This document shows, in pieces, positions 1 through 7,012 of a stretch of 9,693 nucleotides of DNA (position 1 is the stretch's first letter; every line of letters begins with the position of its first letter). Made by a program: the position numbers and the translations under genes. The stretch is taken from assembly GCA_027051315.1 (NCBI GenBank), contig JALTZE010000261.1, positions 1 to 9,693 on the forward strand. The letters are read 5' to 3'. The notes beneath the pieces are model-generated. The model was not told where the DNA came from, ran no database searches, and worked only from the letters and a program-made list of their open reading frames with translations. This DNA comes from Micavibrio sp. (GTDB lineage Bacteria; Pseudomonadota; Alphaproteobacteria; Micavibrionales; Micavibrionaceae).

Positions 1-1895
1 GTATATTATTTTACGGTAAAGATGGAAAAATTATCAAAGCAAATACTATTGTTAAATCATTGTTCCCAGATGAGAAAATTTATTTACTTATGGATGATTT
101 TTTATCTTATATGTTTGATAATGCTGCAATACTTGAACATAGTATTTTGGCAAATCTGAATGATTTTAAAGGAGATAATGGTAGGTCGTATGATTTTAGA
201 GAAATAATTATCACAGATGAAGATGTTGTGTGTTTGGTGCAAGCCAAGCAGATTGGTGGTGGAGAGGTTATAATCGTTATTACTGATATTACTGCTTTTA
301 GTAAGTTGGAAGAAAATATATTAAATCTTAATAAGAAAAATTATGAGTTATTTTCAGCGATAGAAGCAACGGATACAGGAATTGCAATTGTTGATGTAAG
401 GCAAGATTCTGGTTCTATAATATTTGCTAATGAGGCTTATTCAAGAATTTCTGGTATAGAAAAGAATGAAATAGTGGGACATGATTTTGCAGAAGTTTTG
501 AAATTTCAATGTGGTGAAGATGAGTGTAAGAAAATTTTTGATGAGCTTGATGATAATAAGGGTTCTTTAATTGAATATAGCAGCAATGTTAATGGAGTGT
601 CAGAGTGGCATAGTTTAACTATTTCTCATGTATATGATGAAAATGGTTATTTGGAATTATATATTTTATTTTTGTCCGATGTTACTGATGTTAAACTTAA
701 AGAAATACAATATATACAATCTCAGAAGCTAGAATCTATGGGGCAAATATCGGCTGGGGTTGCGCATGATTTTAATAATATACTTTCTATCGTTGATGGT
801 TATGCAAGAATGGTTAGAAATAAATCTGACAATGAAGAGATTAAAGATTATGCATCAAAAATAAATAAGGCGGTAGATAAGGGGGCTAGTTTAACCAGAC
901 AGCTATTAACCTTTAGTAAACATAAGGTGGTTACTGAAACTGTTTTAGATGTTAGTAATGCCATTAAGGAAAATGAAATATTGTGGAAGCCACTTATAAA
1001 GGGCTCTATCAATTTAACGGTAGATATACGTGCTGATAATTTATTTATCGAATGTGCTTCTGATACTTTTTCACAAATTATCATGAATTTGGTTGTTAAT
1101 GCCAGAGATGCGATAAATGGAACAGGTAATATATCTGTTGGGGTGGATAAGGTTAATATTGCTGATATTGCGTGCAATAGACCTGAATGGGTAAATGATG
1201 GTGAATATGTTTGTATTATCGTTTCTGATGATGGTTCTGGTATGGATGAGGATATTAAGAAAAAGATTTTTGACCCTTTCTTTAGTACAAAAGAACAAGG
1301 AAAAGGAACAGGTCTTGGGCTTTCGATGGTATATGGCATGGTAAAGAACTTAAAAGGATTTATAGATGTTACTACTGAGATTGGTGCTGGTACGAATATG
1401 AATGTTTATATTCCGCTTAGTAACAAAAAACCAACTAAAGAAATAGTAAAAGATAAAGATGGAAAGATATCGTTAAATGGCTATACGGTTTTGGTTGCCG
1501 AAGATGAAAAGGACCTTCTTTGTATAGTTACTGGAATGTTGGAAGAAATGGGTATGAATGTGCTTTCGGCTAGTGATGGAAACGAAGCTTTGATGGTTCA
1601 AGATGAGTATGAAGGGGATATTGATTTCCTTCTTACAGATGTGGTTATGCCAGAGCTTAACGGCATCAAACTTGCTGAGCTTTTTAAATCTGTTCGTCCT
1701 GAAACAAAAATTATTTTTATGAGTGGTTACCCTTCTAAAGGGGGAGTATCTAATATTGAGTTACCTGAACATGCGGTATTTATGGCAAAGCCTGTTAAGT
1801 TTGATACGCTTGAAATGGTGTTGCATGAAAAAGCATCAGGTGCAGAAAGTAGCGATGGCAGTGGTTCTGTATATTGGCAAGTTGGTAATTCATAA
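1..1895 (+). CDS. Hybrid sensor histidine kinase with two PAS domains and a C-terminal receiver (5' end cut by window edge)
   Basis: This is a sensor kinase that autophosphorylates on His and passes the phosphate to its own receiver and probably to other proteins. The frame is open to the left edge (first full codon at 3). The TTG at 60 is not the real start, because the codons before it read as a PAS strand (ILFYGKDGKIIKAN). Order: a PAS-7-like domain to about 330 (ending VITDITAF), a short helical linker, a second PAS at about 345-705, HisKA with AHDFNNIL (His codon 765-767), and HATPase with N box NARDA (Asn codon 1098), DDGSGMD (1227), FDPFFSTK (1269) and GKGTGLGL (1299). The receiver at about 1490-1850 has its phospho-Asp at 1638 (LTDVVMPELNG), Ser at 1722 and Lys at 1788. 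No membrane segment is visible, but the N-terminus is missing. H-box and receiver resemble the CckA family; a paralogue is equally possible. The stimulus is unknown. It is probably co-transcribed with the next gene. Confidence 0.93.
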   Translation, partial: ILFYGKDGKIIKANTIVKSLFPDEKIYLLMDDFLSYMFDNAAILEHSILANLNDFKGDNGRSYDFREIIITDEDVVCLVQAKQIGGGEVIIVITDITAFSKLEENILNLNKKNYELFSAIEATDTGIAIVDVRQDSGSIIFANEAYSRISGIEKNEIVGHDFAEVLKFQCGEDECKKIFDELDDNKGSLIEYSSNVNGVSEWHSLTISHVYDENGYLELYILFLSDVTDVKLKEIQYIQSQKLESMGQISAGVAHDFNNILSIVDGYARMVRNKSDNEEIKDYASKINKAVDKGASLTRQLLTFSKHKVVTETVLDVSNAIKENEILWKPLIKGSINLTVDIRADNLFIECASDTFSQIIMNLVVNARDAINGTGNISVGVDKVNIADIACNRPEWVNDGEYVCIIVSDDGSGMDEDIKKKIFDPFFSTKEQGKGTGLGLSMVYGMVKNLKGFIDVTTEIGAGTNMNVYIPLSNKKPTKEIVKDKDGKISLNGYTVLVAEDEKDLLCIVTGMLEEMGMNVLSASDGNEALMVQDEYEGDIDFLLTDVVMPELNGIKLAELFKSVRPETKIIFMSGYPSKGGVSNIELPEHAVFMAKPVKFDTLEMVLHEKASGAESSDGSGSVYWQVGNS

Positions 1896-1923
1896 ATTAT
1901 GTTAGTTTATATGAGGGATAATA

Positions 1924-2322
1924 ATGGCTGAAGAATTTAATGATTTAAAAATTTTATTGGTTGATGACCAAAATGATGCAAGGGCAATGATGAGAAATAT
2001 TTTGAGTGAAATGGGGGTTACCCAAATATTTGAAGCATCAAATGGTAGGGAAGCTCTTCGTTTTATGGATTCTGCTTTTGATTTTGTTGATTTGGTTATT
2101 TGTGATTGGAATATGCCTAGTATGAGTGGTGTGGAGTTTTTAAGACAGCTTAGAACTGTCGATGCTGGGATACCATTTCTTATGATAACTGGGCGTAGTG
2201 ACTTAGATTCTGTTGTTGAGGCTAAATCAGCAGGAGTTACGGGATATATTAGAAAACCTTTTTCTCCAGCAGAAATGGAAGTGAAGCTAAGAGTTATACG
2301 TAAAAAAATGGCTGTTGTATAA
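1924..2322 (+). CDS. CheY-like single-domain response regulator
   Basis: This 132-residue protein is a receiver domain with no output domain, so it should act by protein-protein contact or as a phosphate carrier. All the key positions are present: acidic pair D14-D15, phospho-acceptor D61 in CDWNMPSMSG, T89 in MITGRSD, and Y108 and K111 in GYIRKPF. The Tyr matches the CheY switch tyrosine. The ATG is preceded by GAGGG at 1913-1917, 6 nt upstream. The kinase gene ends 28 nt before it, so the two are probably one operon and the kinase its likely phosphodonor (inference from position). It resembles CheY more than DivK or CpdR. No chemotaxis or flagellar gene is in view, so a motility role is not shown. 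Confidence 0.93.
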   Translation: MAEEFNDLKILLVDDQNDARAMMRNILSEMGVTQIFEASNGREALRFMDSAFDFVDLVICDWNMPSMSGVEFLRQLRTVDAGIPFLMITGRSDLDSVVEAKSAGVTGYIRKPFSPAEMEVKLRVIRKKMAVV

Positions 2323-2330
2323 TTATCTTT

Positions 2331-2360
2331 GGAATTAGCTATAGCTGTATTATCCTTTTT
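2331..2360 (+). terminator. Possible weak intrinsic terminator after the response regulator
   Basis: An imperfect stem (GG/CC, AAT/ATT and AGC/GCT pairs around a TATA loop, with bulges) is followed directly by five T residues at 2356-2360. The T-run and its position just after the stop codon fit an intrinsic terminator separating the kinase/regulator pair from glpDK. The stem has only about eight pairs and two interruptions, so it may be fortuitous. Confidence 0.28.
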
Positions 2361-2394
2361 CTTGCATATTTTATATATTATATTCTAAAGGTGC

Positions 2395-2406
2395 AGGAAA
2401 GGTGAT
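2395..2406 (+). promoter_or_regulatory. Ribosome binding region that decides the glpD start
   Basis: AGGAAAGGTGAT contains AGGTGAT (2400-2406), a seven-base match to the complement of the 16S rRNA 3' end, placed 6 nt before the TTG at 2413. An in-frame TAA at 2386-2388 and the absence of any ATG or GTG between it and 2413 make TTG the only usual start in this frame. The same segment could also serve an out-of-frame ATG at 2405, with AGGA at 2395-2398 6 nt upstream of it. Confidence 0.5.
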
Positions 2407-2412
2407 GTCCAA

Positions 2413-3876
2413 TTGTTTAAAAAATCCGAGATATTTGATGTTATTATTATAGGCGGTGGAATAAACGGCGCGGGTATAGCTCGTGATATTGCTGGAAATG
2501 GTTTATCGGTTTTATTATTAGAAAAAGATGACCTTGCTCAAGCAACTTCATCAGCAAGTACCAAGCTTATACATGGTGGTCTTCGTTATCTTGAATATTT
2601 TGAATTTGGACTTGTTAGAAAAGCTTTGAAGGAAAGAGAAGTTCTGCTCAATCTTGCTCCGCATATTATTAGACCTATGGATTTTATATTGCCTCATGTT
2701 CCTTCTATGCGTCCTGAATGGATGATAAGAATGGGATTATTTTTATATGATAATTTAGGGGGAAGAAAATATCTGGGTAAATCGAGAAAAATTAATCTTT
2801 CTGGAGAAATAAAGGGCGAATATAAAAAAGGTTATATTTATCAAGATTGTTGGGTTGATGATGCTCGGCTAGTTATTCTTAATGCTGTTGATGCAAAAAA
2901 TAATGGGGCAGTTATAAAAGTAAGAAGTAATTGCACCAATATTATTGCCAAAGAAAATTTATGGGAAGTTTTTGTTAATAATGATGATGAATGTGGTTAC
3001 AAGTCTAGATTGCTGATTAACGCAGCAGGGCCGTGGGTAAGAGATATAATTGATGATAATAATCTATCTGATAAAAATACTCCTAAAGTGAGATTGGTAA
3101 AGGGAAGTCATATAATTGTTCCTGCTATATATGAGGGTGATTATTCATATATATTTCAACAAGAAGATGGCAGAGTAGTTTTTGCAATTCCCTATGAAAA
3201 AGAATTTACTATGATTGGAACTACTGATATTGAGTTTTCTGGTAATGTTGATGATGTGTCCATTGATGAATTTGAGATAGATTATTTATGTTCTGCTGTT
3301 AATAAATTTTTTGATGAACAGATAGATAAGGAAAAGATTGTACATAATTTTAGCGGAGTAAGACCTTTATTTGATGATGAAAAGGGAGATGCTTCTTCGG
3401 TGACAAGAGATTATCATATAGAATGTTCAGATTATAAAAATTTGCGGATAATATCTGTTTTTGGAGGTAAGATAACTACATATAGAAAATTGGCAGAAGA
3501 GGTTGCAGAACATGTAGGTGACTCATTAAATATGAAGATGAAAAAATGGACAGCTAATGCTCCGCTAACGGGAGGAGAGGGTGGATATTCAAAATGGAAT
3601 GAGTATAAAAAATTGATTATTGATAAGTACAATTATCTTTCAGAAGATATATTAGAAAGAATGTTATGCCAATATGGTAAAAATGCAGAAGAAATAATAA
3701 AAAAGCGGGGCAAATTATATAAATGCGGTAAAATATATGAGGGGGAAGTTAGATATTTAATTAAAAATGAATGGGCAAGAAGCCTTGATGATATTTTATG
3801 GCGTAGGACAAAGTTGGGGCTTTTTATCAAAGAAGATGAGTTAGAGGAGATAAAAAAAGATTTTAATATCTTTTAA
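2413..3876 (+). CDS. glpD: Aerobic glycerol-3-phosphate dehydrogenase (FAD, quinone-linked)
   Basis: This flavoenzyme oxidises sn-glycerol-3-phosphate to dihydroxyacetone phosphate and passes electrons to the membrane quinone pool; it is peripheral on the inner face of the cytoplasmic membrane. The 487 residues compare with 501 in E. coli. Visible are the FAD dinucleotide motif GGGINGAGIARD (residues 14-25), the family block ATSSASTKLIHGGLRYLE, CWVDDARLV, GPWV, KGSHI, IGTTDIE, and the catalytic-site residues R317 (SGVRPL), R332 (TRDY) and K353 (FGGKITTYRKLAE), which align with E. coli Arg317, Arg332 and Lys354. The C-terminal domain ends with EWARSLDDILWRRTKLGL, as expected. The start is TTG with a strong ribosome site; the leader also holds an overlapping ATG reading frame with a slippery run. 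glpK follows after 16 nt. The assignment is secure; only the exact start is in doubt. Confidence 0.97.
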   Translation: MFKKSEIFDVIIIGGGINGAGIARDIAGNGLSVLLLEKDDLAQATSSASTKLIHGGLRYLEYFEFGLVRKALKEREVLLNLAPHIIRPMDFILPHVPSMRPEWMIRMGLFLYDNLGGRKYLGKSRKINLSGEIKGEYKKGYIYQDCWVDDARLVILNAVDAKNNGAVIKVRSNCTNIIAKENLWEVFVNNDDECGYKSRLLINAAGPWVRDIIDDNNLSDKNTPKVRLVKGSHIIVPAIYEGDYSYIFQQEDGRVVFAIPYEKEFTMIGTTDIEFSGNVDDVSIDEFEIDYLCSAVNKFFDEQIDKEKIVHNFSGVRPLFDDEKGDASSVTRDYHIECSDYKNLRIISVFGGKITTYRKLAEEVAEHVGDSLNMKMKKWTANAPLTGGEGGYSKWNEYKKLIIDKYNYLSEDILERMLCQYGKNAEEIIKKRGKLYKCGKIYEGEVRYLIKNEWARSLDDILWRRTKLGLFIKEDELEEIKKDFNIF

Positions 3877-3892
3877 AAAGAGGAGGTTATAG

Positions 3893-5377
3893 ATGAATAA
3901 TAAATTATTATTGGCAATAGACCAAGGAACGACTAGCTCTAGAGCGATATTATTTTCTAAATCAGGGGAGATTGTGGGAGTAAGGCAAAAAGAGCTTGAG
4001 TTATTTTATCCTCATAAAGGGTGGGTGGAACAAAATCCTGAAAATATATGGCAAGATGTTTTATGGGCGTGTAGAGAAGTTATAAAAAAAGCTCCGGAGG
4101 GTGCGGGGCAGGTCGCTGCGATAGGTATAACTAATCAGCGGGAAACAACTATTATATGGGATAGAGATACGGGAGAAACAATATATAATGCGATAGTATG
4201 GCAAGATAGAAGAACCGCTGATATATGTGAAAAATATAGGGAAGAAGGTGTGGAATATCTGATAACAACAAAAACAGGATTATTGATTGACCCTTATTTT
4301 AGTGCAACTAAGATAAAATGGATATTAGATAATGTAGAAGGAGCAAGAAAGAAAGCGGAAGAAGGGAAGCTGGCTTTCGGTACTATTGATAGTTTTCTTT
4401 TGTGGAAATTAACAGGTGGGAAAGTTCATGCTACAGATATAACTAATGCTTCTCGTACTATGATTTTTAATATTCATTCTTTGCAATGGGACGAAGAATT
4501 ACTAGATTTGTTTGATATTCCTAGAAGTTTACTACCAGAAGTTAAAGAAAATATTGCTGATTTTGGTATTACAGAAGATGGAATATTACAGCAAAATTAT
4601 CAAATAGGAGCTATGGCAGGGGACCAGCATGCTGCACTAGTTGGGCAAGCATGTTTTCGAGAAGCTATGGTAAAAGCAACATATGGTACAGGGTGTTTTG
4701 CTTTGATGAATATTGGTAGGGAATGTAAGATTTCTAGGAACAGGCTTTTGACTACTCCAGCATATAAAATTGGTAATGATATGGCTTATGCTATTGAAGG
4801 TTCGATATTTAATGCAGGGGCAGGGATTCAGTGGTTACGAGATAATATGGGCATTATTGATGATGTAGCTGAAACAGAAAAAATAGCAATGTCAGTTGAT
4901 AATAGTAATGGGGTTTATTTTATACCTGCTTTTACTGGTCTTGGTGCTCCATATTGGAATGCACATGCCAGAGCAGCGATTGTAGGATTAACAAGGGAAA
5001 GTAATAGTAAACATATTGTAAGGGCAGCTTTGGAAGCACAAGCATATCAAACTATGGATTTGATGGAGGCTATGATTAGTGATGGTGGGTATAACCCTTC
5101 TATTATTAGGGTTGATGGTGGATTGGTTAAAAATGGGTTTGTGTGTCAGTTTCTTGCCGATATGCTAAATAAGCCAGTTGATGTCCCAAAAGTTGAAGAA
5201 ACTACAGCATTGGGGGCTGCTTATCTTGCTGGGTTGCAATGTGGTATGTATGATGGATTATATGATATAGAGGAAAATTGGCATCTTAAGAAAAGATATG
5301 AAAATCATATGCAAAAAGAAAGTAGAAAAAACCATTATGAAGGTTGGCGTAGCGCAATTGAGCATATGTTGATTTAG
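3893..5377 (+). CDS. glpK: Glycerol kinase
   Basis: This cytoplasmic FGGY-family kinase makes sn-glycerol-3-phosphate from glycerol and ATP, the substrate of GlpD encoded just upstream. Its 494 residues are close to the usual 495-505. Visible are DQGTTSSR (residues 10-17, phosphate loop), NQRETT (81-86) and WQDRR (103-107) for glycerol contact, GDQHAAL with the catalytic-base Asp at 244, YGTGCF, PAFTGLGAPYW and the ATP-side block VDGGLVKNGF. ATG is preceded by AGGAGGT (3881-3887) at 5 nt. The loop before GDQ lacks the GGKGGTR segment that binds fructose-1,6-bisphosphate in E. coli, and the C-terminal EIIA-Glc docking segment is not conserved, so enteric-type allosteric control is unlikely (inference). 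The stop is TAG, the only non-TAA stop in the window. Confidence 0.98.
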   Translation: MNNKLLLAIDQGTTSSRAILFSKSGEIVGVRQKELELFYPHKGWVEQNPENIWQDVLWACREVIKKAPEGAGQVAAIGITNQRETTIIWDRDTGETIYNAIVWQDRRTADICEKYREEGVEYLITTKTGLLIDPYFSATKIKWILDNVEGARKKAEEGKLAFGTIDSFLLWKLTGGKVHATDITNASRTMIFNIHSLQWDEELLDLFDIPRSLLPEVKENIADFGITEDGILQQNYQIGAMAGDQHAALVGQACFREAMVKATYGTGCFALMNIGRECKISRNRLLTTPAYKIGNDMAYAIEGSIFNAGAGIQWLRDNMGIIDDVAETEKIAMSVDNSNGVYFIPAFTGLGAPYWNAHARAAIVGLTRESNSKHIVRAALEAQAYQTMDLMEAMISDGGYNPSIIRVDGGLVKNGFVCQFLADMLNKPVDVPKVEETTALGAAYLAGLQCGMYDGLYDIEENWHLKKRYENHMQKESRKNHYEGWRSAIEHMLI

Positions 5378-5431
5378 TTTTTTGTAAAGGTATTAGTTTT
5401 TAATAAATTTGGGTGGAAATGTTAAGAGAAA

Positions 5432-5506
5432 TGGTGCTCGGAGGTGGATTTGAACCACCGACACAGGGATTTTCAGTCCCTTGCTCTACCCCTGAGCTAT
5501 CCGAGC
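5432..5506 (-). tRNA. tRNA-Phe (anticodon GAA)
   Basis: The - strand folds into a full cloverleaf of 75 nt. The acceptor stem GCTCGGA/TCCGAGC has 7 of 7 pairs, the D stem is GCTC/GAGC with a short 7-nt loop holding the GG pair, and the anticodon stem AGGGA/TCCCT carries loop CTGAAAA. The anticodon GAA lies at 5474-5472. The variable loop is GTGTC and the T arm is GGTGG-TTCAAAT-CCACC. The discriminator is A and CCA is encoded. It converges on glpK, whose stop is 54 nt from the tRNA 3' end. No clear terminator is seen beyond the CCA. The RNase gene upstream is read in the same direction. Confidence 0.98.
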
Positions 5507-5521
5507 ATTTAAATTTTAGGG

Positions 5522-5537
5522 GCTATTAATTAACAGC
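5522..5537. repeat. Near-perfect palindrome in the tRNA-Phe leader
   Basis: GCTATTAATTAACAGC is a 16-bp inverted repeat with one mismatched pair (G-U in RNA), centred on TTAATTAA. It lies between the predicted tRNA promoter and the tRNA 5' end, so it would be in the precursor leader. It could be a leader hairpin, a protein-binding site, or chance in A/T-rich DNA. Confidence 0.3.
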
Positions 5538-5562
5538 TTACCTTGGGGAGATACAGGAAGTT

Positions 5563-5618
5563 CTTATAGAATATGAGTGGCTATCTGTCCAGCTTATTTT
5601 TTATTTTTTTTTATTTAT
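5563..5618 (-). promoter_or_regulatory. Sigma70-type promoter with UP-like tract for tRNA-Phe
   Basis: Read on the - strand, TGGACA (5591-5586) and TATAAG (5568-5563) are separated by exactly 17 nt, each differing from consensus at one position. Directly upstream, 5594-5618 is a run of 25 A/T-only positions dominated by A on the - strand, as in an UP element. Transcription would begin near 5556 and give a leader of about 50 nt before the tRNA. Confidence 0.6.
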
Positions 5619-5655
5619 CCATGTAATACTAATTGGCATTCATTCATGAATTACA

Positions 5656-5709
5656 ATTGGAAGCTTGCGACCGCAAGTCGTTGCCAATGCAACGGAGCCT
5701 GCGTGGCGT
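5656..5709. repeat. G+C-rich stem-loop island, candidate palindromic repeat element
   Basis: Two perfect compact hairpins lie one nucleotide apart: CTTGCG-AC-CGCAAG (5664-5677) and CGTTGC-CAAT-GCAACG (5679-5694). A smaller GCC/GGC stem follows (5697-5707). ATTGG (5656-5660) can also pair with CCAAT (5684-5688), enclosing the first hairpin and disrupting the second. Base composition is well above that of the flanks. No protein or known RNA family is recognised. The form recalls REP-like intergenic repeats, but only one copy is in the window, so repetition is inference. Confidence 0.45.
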
Positions 5710-5717
5710 TTGAACGT

Positions 5718-5740
5718 AAATAGCCTATTGAAGGCTATTT
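5718..5740 (-). terminator. Hairpin at the 3' end of the RNase E/G gene
   Basis: AAATAGCC and GGCTATTT form a perfect 8-bp stem with a 7-nt loop. The stem begins inside the RNase stop codon (5741-5739). On the - strand only three T residues end the stem and no longer U-run follows, so it is a weak intrinsic terminator at best; it could instead stabilise the mRNA 3' end. Confidence 0.4.
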
Positions 5741-6962
5741 AGTATAAGGTGCTATGAAAGCGTTCGATAAGAGGTGGAGTTCTTCGTGCTCTTGTTATTT
5801 CTGCAAGCCCTAGCTTAGTGATATCGTGTATTTGAACTGTGCATGGGTCGTTATCGGCAAGTTTTTTTAATTCTGTAAGAAGAATATCTTTTTCTTTTTT
5901 TGTTTTCATATTTATAAAATCTATAATTATAATTCCGCCAATATTCCTTATTCTTGCTTGTCTTAGGGCTTCTTGTGCTGCCTCTATGTTTACGGATAGG
6001 GCGTTTCTTTTATCTGCTCCTTTGTTAACATCTATGACGGTCATTGCTGAAGTATCTTGAATTATGAGGCTGCCCCCTGAGGGAAGGATTACATAAGGTT
6101 GAACTAGCTCTTCTAATTTATTAAGTATGTCATGATGTTCAAATAAGGCAAATCCCTTGCTTGCATTATTAAGCTCTATCGGAGTTATTTTTGTAACTAA
6201 ATCAGGAGCATAAAGTTCACACCAATCTTCGGCATCTTGGTAATGGTCCATAACAACTACTTCAATTCTATCTATTAATCGATGCGCATTATCTGATAAA
6301 GTTCTTTGTATGGCATCGGGGCCTGCCATTATCAATGCTTCTTCGCCGTGAGTGAATTCATTAATTTTTTCCCAAATTGCTTTTAATATTTTAAGCTCTC
6401 TTATTAATATATCTTCTTGGGTCCCTGCAGCAGAATTTCTTAATATTATGCCCTTTTTAGGGTCGATATTATCAAGCATATTATTTAGCTGTTTTCTAAG
6501 TTCTTTGCCTTTTATTCTTTGTGAAACTTTGTTTTCTGAATTTTGTGGAGTATATATAAGATGCCTTCCTTGAATGGTAATATTCATGCTTACTCTGGGG
6601 GTTTTATCTTCGAAAAAAACTTCTTCATCGTTTGAATATTTAGGAATCCAGCCTTCTTTTGCTTGCACTATTACCATTTGACCTGTGCTTAAGGTTTTGC
6701 TTATGGAATGAGAGCCACCTTTAACAAATTTGCCATCTTTTTTAATTCTTACATCGCGGTTAAATAATATGCCTTTGTTATTTCCATCAAGTGAAAGAAA
6801 AGCAGCGTCTAATGATTTATCTATTCTTTCTACTTTTGCCCAATAAACAGAGCCATAGCGAATTTCTTCTATTGCGGGGTCAATTTCTATTCCTTTGATT
6901 TTGCCACTTTCCATGGCAACAACCCATAAGGATTCTTCTAGTTCTTCGATTAATATATCCAA
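5739..6962 (-). CDS. rng: Short RNase E/G family endoribonuclease
   Basis: This single-strand endoribonuclease of the RNase E/G family acts in RNA processing and decay. It has 407 residues against 489 for E. coli RNase G. Visible are an S1-type segment (about 36-70, YGSVYWAKVERIDKSLDAAF), the sensor region with R175-N176, the PYVILPSGGSLIIQDT strand leading into the catalytic core, and the metal-binding aspartates D311 (VIDVNKG) and D348 (IIIDFINM), followed by HDITKLGLAEITRAR. The protein stops where the Zn-link cysteines and small dimerisation domain begin in E. coli, as in other short alphaproteobacterial members. The start is TTG, with AAGGAT 9 nt upstream; an in-frame TAA directly precedes it, and the first ATG (residue 17) would remove the first strand. 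maf lies 50 nt upstream. Whether it should be called rng or only RNase E/G is open. Confidence 0.92.
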   Translation of the reverse strand: MDILIEELEESLWVVAMESGKIKGIEIDPAIEEIRYGSVYWAKVERIDKSLDAAFLSLDGNNKGILFNRDVRIKKDGKFVKGGSHSISKTLSTGQMVIVQAKEGWIPKYSNDEEVFFEDKTPRVSMNITIQGRHLIYTPQNSENKVSQRIKGKELRKQLNNMLDNIDPKKGIILRNSAAGTQEDILIRELKILKAIWEKINEFTHGEEALIMAGPDAIQRTLSDNAHRLIDRIEVVVMDHYQDAEDWCELYAPDLVTKITPIELNNASKGFALFEHHDILNKLEELVQPYVILPSGGSLIIQDTSAMTVIDVNKGADKRNALSVNIEAAQEALRQARIRNIGGIIIIDFINMKTKKEKDILLTELKKLADNDPCTVQIHDITKLGLAEITRARRTPPLIERFHSTLY

Positions 6963-7012
6963 TTATTATATATCCTTGTAAGGTTGTATATTTAATGTTT
7001 TTACTCGCAATT

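Noticed and set aside
848..1339. A 163-codon open frame on the - strand inside the kinase gene
   Set aside because: It lies wholly opposite the HisKA-HATPase coding region, has no recognisable domain or ribosome site, and the + strand frame carries all the conserved kinase motifs.
2361..2390. A/T-rich matches to a -10 box upstream of glpD
   Set aside because: Several TATATT-like hexamers are present, but none has a convincing -35 at proper spacing, so a promoter cannot be fixed.
5410..5506. tRNA-Phe as a possible integration (att) site
   Set aside because: No direct repeat of the tRNA 3' end, integrase or other mobile gene is visible; the only nearby resemblance (GGTGGA-like) is too short.
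5646..5723. A 25-codon + strand frame through the hairpin island, with three cysteines (RCQCNGACV)
   Set aside because: No ribosome binding site, very short, and its sequence is constrained by the two perfect hairpins, so it is more likely incidental.
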